The notes under the pieces were generated by a model. That model saw only the letters and a list, made by a program, of their open reading frames with translations. It searched no databases and was not told where the DNA came from. Shown piece after piece: positions 29,969-34,028 of a stretch of DNA of 34,028 nucleotides. Origin of the DNA: Deltaproteobacteria bacterium (GTDB taxonomy: Bacteria; Desulfobacterota; BSN033; UBA1163); contig JAGXTA010000029.1 in the NCBI GenBank assembly GCA_018333535.1, positions 1 to 34,028 on the forward strand. The letters run 5' to 3'. A program made the position numbers and the translations under genes. How positions within the stretch are numbered: the first letter of the stretch is position 1; every line of letters starts with the position of its first letter.

Positions 29969-32900
29969 ATGATCGAGAAGATTATCGAGATCTGTGCGAA
30001 GAACCGGTTTTTTGTTTTCACTGTGGTCCTCCTGGTCATGTTGGGAGGGGTCTATTCAATTAAGCATATCCCCCTCGATGCCGTGCCTGACATCTCCGAT
30101 GTCCAGGTGATCATCTATACACCGTGGGAGGGAAGAAGTCCGGATCTTGTGGAGGATCAGGTGACCTATCCCATTGTCTCGGCCCTCATCTCAGCACCCA
30201 AAGTGAGGACGGTGAGGGGATTTTCCGATTTTGGATTCTCCTATGTCTATGCGGTCTTCGAAGATGGAACGGATATCTACTGGGCAAGGTCCAGGGTTCT
30301 GGAATATATGCAGCAGATCACCGGAAGGCTTCCGGCAGGAGCAAATCCTGTGCTTGGACCGGATGCGTCAGGAGTGGGTTGGGTCTATACCTATGCCCTT
30401 GTGGATGAGAGCGGCAAGCATGATCTTGCCTATCTGCGCACCCTTCAGGACTGGTATCTGCGTTACTCCCTGGCCAGCGTGGAAGGAGTGGCAGAGGTGG
30501 CCAGTGTGGGAGGTTTTGTCAAACAGTACCAGATCAATATCGACCCGAACCGGATGTCGGCCTATGGCATCTCTCTCAGGAAGGTAATGGAGCGTGTCCG
30601 GATGTCGAATGCGGATGTGGAGGGAAGGCTTCTCGAATTTGGGGGCAGAGAGTATATGGTGCGGGGACGGGGATACATCAAGTCCGTCGAGGATATCCAG
30701 AAGATTGTGGTGGGCGGCCGCCAGGGAACCCCGATCCTTCTCCGGGACATCGCTCAGATCAGCCTCGGTCCAGAGATCCGCAGGGGAATTGTGGAGTTGG
30801 ATGGGAAGGGCGAGGTCGTTGGCGGGATCGTCGTGATGCGATTCGGTGAAAATGCCCTTCATGTGATCGAGAAGGTCAAGGCAAAAATCGAAGAGATTAA
30901 ACCAGGACTTCCGGAGGGCGTGCAGATTGTTCCAACCTACGACCGCTCCGAACTGATACAACTCTCCATTGAAAATCTTCAGAAGACACTTCTCACGGAG
31001 ATCATTGTCGTAAGCCTGGTCATCATCGTTTTTCTCCTCCATTTTCGTTCTGCCCTCGTCCCTATCTTTGCCCTGCCCATTGCGGTCATCGCCTCCTTCA
31101 TTCCGATGTATTTTTTAAAGCTGACATCGAACATCATGTCGCTCGGAGGCATTGCCCTCTCCATCGGAGTTCTCGTGGATGCCTCGATCGTCATGGTGGA
31201 GAACGGGTATCGCCACCTCTCCGAAGGCACGGAGGAGGATCGGAAGAATAGCGGGGCCACCATTGTCCGGGCCTGCCAGCAGGTGGGACGGGGCATCTTC
31301 TTCTCACTGATCATCATCATCATCTCCTTTGTCCCGGTGTTCATGCTTGAGGCTCAGGAAGGAAGGCTCTTCCGTCCCCTTGCCTTTACAAAGACCTTTG
31401 CCATGGCGGCCTCTTCGATTCTCGCCATCACTCTTGTTCCTGTATTGATGACGATCTTCTTAAAAGGCAAACGCCTCAAACCCGAGGCTGTGAACCCGAT
31501 CTCAAGGTTCTTCCGATGGTTCTATGAACCTGTCATCCACTTTGTTTTGAGATTTAAGAAGACAGCGCTCTTCGTCAACTTCCTCATCATTCCCTTGAGC
31601 GTCTTTCTGTTATTAAAGATCGGAAGCGAGTTTATGCCCCCCCTTTACGAGGGGACGATCTTCTATATGCCTGTTACCAGTCCGGGGATTTCAGTGACCG
31701 AGGCCGGAAGGATTCTTGCGGTTCAGGATAAGATCCTTAAGAGCTTTCCGGAAGTCCATACCGTCTTTGGAAAGGCGGGCCGGGCAGAGACATCCACGGA
31801 CCCTGCGCCCTTCAGCATGATGGAGACAACAGTCCACCTGAAACCGAGAGAGGAGTGGCGAAAGAAAAGGAAGGATTATTCTTTTCTCCCTCAATGGATG
31901 CAGCCTGCGGCGGAAAAGATCTTCGGAACCCATCGAACCATGACTTATGAAGAGCTCGTGGAAGAGATGGACAAAAAGATGCAATTTCCGGGGTTCCAGA
32001 ATGCCTGGACCATGCCCATCCGGGCCAGGATCGATATGCTGACGACAGGGATCCGGACGCCGGTCGGAATCAAAGTCTCGGGTCCGGATTTGAAGACGAT
32101 CGAAGAAACAGGAATCCATATCGAAGTCATCCTTAAAGAAGTGGCCGGCACAAGGAGCGTCTATGCCGAGAGGGTGGCAGGAGGCTATTTTACCGATATT
32201 AAGATCAACCGGGATGCGATCGCCCGGTATGGCCTGACCGTCGGCGAAGTGCAGGAGGTCATTCAGACAGCCCTGGGAGGAATGAATATTACCTGGACCG
32301 TCGAGGGGAGAGAGAGATATCCAGTGAATATCCGTTACCCGCGGGAACTCCGGGATGATATTGAGAGGATAAAAAGGATATTGGTTCCGGTGAGAGGAGG
32401 AAGCGCTTCAGGGACGCAATCGATGGGCGGCTCTTCAGCCCCTCTTCTCCATGTTCCCCTGGCCCAATTGGCAGAGATCAGCCACACCACAGGCCCTGCC
32501 ATGATCCGGGATGAGGATGCCATGCTGACCGGTTATGTCTATGTGGATGTGACCGGAAGGGACATCGGTGGATATGTGGAAGAGGCGAAGAGGGTGATCC
32601 GGGAGAAATTGAAGCTTCCTACGGGATACTCTCTCTCCTGGAGCGGCCAGTATGAGTTTCAGGTCAGAGCGAAGGAGAGATTAAAAATCCTGATGCCCAT
32701 CGTCTTCTTCATCATCTTCATTCTCCTCTATATGACATTCCATTCGATTGCAGAGTCAATCATCCTGATGGTTGCCGTCCTCTATGCGATGACCGGAGGC
32801 GTCATCCTCCAGTACCTCCTCGGATATAATTTCAGTGTGGCGGTCTGGGTGGGCTACATTGCTCTCTACGGGATAGCGGTGGAAACCGGTATAGTGATGA

Positions 32901-33226
32901 TCATCTACCTTCACGAGGCTTTGAACAAACGTCTTGAGAAAGGAGAGATCACACAGCAGGACATCCACGAGGCCACGGTGGAGGGTTCGGTCCTCCGGCT
33001 CCGTCCGAAGTTGATGACTGTCGGGACAACGCTGATCGGTCTGGTTCCCATCATGTGGTCTTCGGGCGTGGGTGCGGATGTGATGAAGCCCATTGCGGCT
33101 CCCATCATCGGAGGCCTTCTGACCTCGACCATCCATGTATTGATCATCACACCGATCATCTTTGCCATGGTCAAGGAGAGGGCTTTGAAGAAAGGGAAGT
33201 TAAAATCAGCGGAGATGAAGATTTAA
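29969..33226 (+). CDS. cusA: CusA-type RND metal efflux pump
   Basis: 1085 residues from ATG 29969 behind AAGAGGAGC. An HME-RND transporter with twelve expected spans. PLDAVPDISDVQVIIYTPW is the family opening and GIALSIGVLVDASIVMVENG carries the proton-relay Asp. The three methionines that bind Cu(I)/Ag(I) in E. coli CusA are present: YMPVTSPG (Met573), FSMMETTVHL (Met623) and RIDMLTTGI (Met672). That makes copper/silver far more likely than zinc or cobalt. It exports ions through CusB and CusC. Inner membrane. Confidence 0.92.
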   Translation: MIEKIIEICAKNRFFVFTVVLLVMLGGVYSIKHIPLDAVPDISDVQVIIYTPWEGRSPDLVEDQVTYPIVSALISAPKVRTVRGFSDFGFSYVYAVFEDGTDIYWARSRVLEYMQQITGRLPAGANPVLGPDASGVGWVYTYALVDESGKHDLAYLRTLQDWYLRYSLASVEGVAEVASVGGFVKQYQINIDPNRMSAYGISLRKVMERVRMSNADVEGRLLEFGGREYMVRGRGYIKSVEDIQKIVVGGRQGTPILLRDIAQISLGPEIRRGIVELDGKGEVVGGIVVMRFGENALHVIEKVKAKIEEIKPGLPEGVQIVPTYDRSELIQLSIENLQKTLLTEIIVVSLVIIVFLLHFRSALVPIFALPIAVIASFIPMYFLKLTSNIMSLGGIALSIGVLVDASIVMVENGYRHLSEGTEEDRKNSGATIVRACQQVGRGIFFSLIIIIISFVPVFMLEAQEGRLFRPLAFTKTFAMAASSILAITLVPVLMTIFLKGKRLKPEAVNPISRFFRWFYEPVIHFVLRFKKTALFVNFLIIPLSVFLLLKIGSEFMPPLYEGTIFYMPVTSPGISVTEAGRILAVQDKILKSFPEVHTVFGKAGRAETSTDPAPFSMMETTVHLKPREEWRKKRKDYSFLPQWMQPAAEKIFGTHRTMTYEELVEEMDKKMQFPGFQNAWTMPIRARIDMLTTGIRTPVGIKVSGPDLKTIEETGIHIEVILKEVAGTRSVYAERVAGGYFTDIKINRDAIARYGLTVGEVQEVIQTALGGMNITWTVEGRERYPVNIRYPRELRDDIERIKRILVPVRGGSASGTQSMGGSSAPLLHVPLAQLAEISHTTGPAMIRDEDAMLTGYVYVDVTGRDIGGYVEEAKRVIREKLKLPTGYSLSWSGQYEFQVRAKERLKILMPIVFFIIFILLYMTFHSIAESIILMVAVLYAMTGGVILQYLLGYNFSVAVWVGYIALYGIAVETGIVMIIYLHEALNKRLEKGEITQQDIHEATVEGSVLRLRPKLMTVGTTLIGLVPIMWSSGVGADVMKPIAAPIIGGLLTSTIHVLIITPIIFAMVKERALKKGKLKSAEMKI

Positions 33227-33236
33227 GTGCCGGAGT

Positions 33237-33263
33237 GTCATTCCCGCGCAGGCGGGAATCCAG
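33237..33263. repeat. half copy of the GTCATTCC REP-like element
   Basis: GTCATTCCCGCGCAGGCGGG then AATCCAG; the second half found at 6170 and 22386 is absent. Confidence 0.7.
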
Positions 33264-33356
33264 GTTCCTAATTGTGGGAAAAAAGTAGAACTATTAAAAC
33301 CGAATTCTTGCTTTTATTAAAGGGAGGGCTTTCGAAAATAGGGCGAGGAGACAAAA

Positions 33357-33764
33357 ATGAAATATCAAACCATTTACTTGTTAGCGGGATTCATTCTGTT
33401 GGCCACAACTTTTTGGGCCTTTGGCCACGAGAAAACAGGTTGGATGGCTCCGGAAGAAGCAAAAAAGATGAAGAATCCTATCAACATCACAAAGGCCTCT
33501 ATCCAAAAAGGGAAGAAAATCTACGAAAAGAAGTGTGCCCTTTGTCACGGTGACAAGGGAGATGGAAAGGGTCCCGCAGGAGCGGGATTAAACCCGAAAC
33601 CCACCAATTTTAAAGAGTCTCATGGAGAAAAGATGACCGACGGAGAGCACTTCTGGAAGATCTCAAAAGGAAAAGGCCCCATGCCTTCTTATGAAAAAGA
33701 TTTAACCGCCGACGAGAGATGGAATGTGATCAATTACCTCAATACGTTCGTGAAACACAAATAA
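33357..33764 (+). CDS. small c-type cytochrome, exported
   Basis: 135 residues from ATG 33357 behind GCGAGGAGA. Signal peptide at about 1-22. One haem site CALCH (Cys60, Cys63, His64) and an axial Met109 in GKGPMPSY. The rest (GDKGDGKGPAGAGLNPKPTN, LTADERWNVINYLNTF) is the usual monohaem class I cytochrome c. It lies after cusA and may be part of the same transcript, perhaps for periplasmic electron transfer linked to metal stress. Confidence 0.9.
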   Translation: MKYQTIYLLAGFILLATTFWAFGHEKTGWMAPEEAKKMKNPINITKASIQKGKKIYEKKCALCHGDKGDGKGPAGAGLNPKPTNFKESHGEKMTDGEHFWKISKGKGPMPSYEKDLTADERWNVINYLNTFVKHK

Positions 33765-33772
33765 CCCCTATT

Positions 33773-33811
33773 GCCCTCCCCCTTGAGAGACTGTGTCACA
33801 ATGGGGAGGGC
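33773..33811 (+). terminator. strong hairpin after the cytochrome gene
   Basis: GCCCTCCCC (33773-33781) pairs perfectly with GGGGAGGGC (33803-33811); AACCC and GGGTT add an outer arm. There is no clear T run, so it may be a terminator of weak form or a repeat. Confidence 0.5.
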
Positions 33812-34028
33812 ATGAGGGTTGATTAAGTCAAACTTGATCTAATCACGATATAAAACGTTCTTTGAAAACTGAATAGAGATAGACGGTCGTAGCAGCCCCA
33901 CTGACAAAGCTTTTTCTCTTCTTTTTCACCCAACACGGCTGCATGTTCGGGATATTATCCCAAGACGGGGGCTCTAAGAGTCATCAGTTTTTCGATTAAC
34001 CCCGATACGCCAAGAATCGTGATCATCC
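33812..34028. other. unassigned sequence at the window end
   Basis: Contains TTCTTTGAAAACTGAATAGA (near 33858), which looks like the leader upstream of rRNA operons. It is followed by a T- and C-rich stretch and a GGGATATTATCCC hairpin (near 33948-33960). Short frames occur on both strands (e.g. minus-strand DDHDSWRIGVNRKTDDS), none convincing. It could be the leader of an rRNA operon or the end of a mobile element lying outside. Confidence 0.3.

Noticed and set aside
30368-31042. 224-residue minus-strand frame inside cusA
   Set aside because: Antisense shadow of a conserved RND gene; no motif.
33850-34028. tRNA or rRNA gene at the window end
   Set aside because: No cloverleaf or conserved rRNA sequence could be identified; only a leader-like string is present.

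Overview
The window looks like the chromosome of an anaerobic, Gram-negative bacterium, most likely a deltaproteobacterium (Desulfobacterota). Supporting signs are lipoproteins with outer-membrane partners (TolC, CusB and CusA types), two Rrf2 regulators, DUF39 and NIL-ferredoxin homocysteine genes, LarC and LarE, the ArsS gene set, and many intergenic palindromic repeats of the kind common in that group. Base composition looks even at roughly mid-40s % G+C. This assignment is inference; no rRNA or tRNA gene was recognised.

Layout. 1-1452 (minus): a partial TraB/GumN-like gene coupled to a GNAT-like acyltransferase. 1614-5453 (plus): larC, an exported protein, a lipoprotein and tilS. 5578-12262 (plus): sulfur block 1, namely Rrf2, cysK, DUF39 homocysteine protein, NIL-ferredoxin, mnmA, larE and a ThiI-like PP-loop protein. 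12675-16352 (plus): four genes (zinc-ribbon/SurA-N-like, zinc-ribbon/DUF2318, FtsX-type permease, ABC ATPase) bracketed by two MITE-like elements that share terminal inverted repeats. 16579-19666 (minus): TVP38, ArsS and two glycosyltransferase-like genes of the arsenosugar or rSAM/selenodomain set. 19855-26227 (plus): sulfur block 2. 26281-33764 (plus): a small exported protein, a Cu/Ag-type RND efflux system (cusC, cusB, cusA-like) and a small c-type cytochrome.

The most exciting part is sulfur block 2: Rrf2, threonine-synthase-like enzyme, a sulfur carrier (MoaD/ThiS fold) fused to a NIL domain, a rhodanese-MoeB fusion, an exported two-domain rhodanese, a JAMM protease and a CysM-like enzyme. 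The MoeB gene and the rhodanese gene each contain one in-frame UGA exactly where the family has its catalytic cysteine (23475-23477 and 24599-24601). Each UGA is followed at a suitable distance by a hairpin whose loop starts AGUU. I therefore annotate both as selenoproteins rather than as broken genes. Together they suggest a thiocarboxylate route to cysteine or homocysteine in which the sulfur-activating and sulfur-transferring steps use selenocysteine. The carrier's Gly-Gly is internal (residues 90-91), so the JAMM protease next door may have to cut the fusion before it can work.

Regulation: a shared 15-bp motif, RAATTWATAANCTAT, lies over the start of the first Rrf2 gene and inside two promoter-like sites upstream of the threonine-synthase-like gene. 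It links the two sulfur blocks into one probable regulon. A very short promoter, 15-codon leader ORF and terminator unit precedes block 2. Two copies of a structured, terminator-embedded RNA element flank the small gene upstream of the metal efflux operon.
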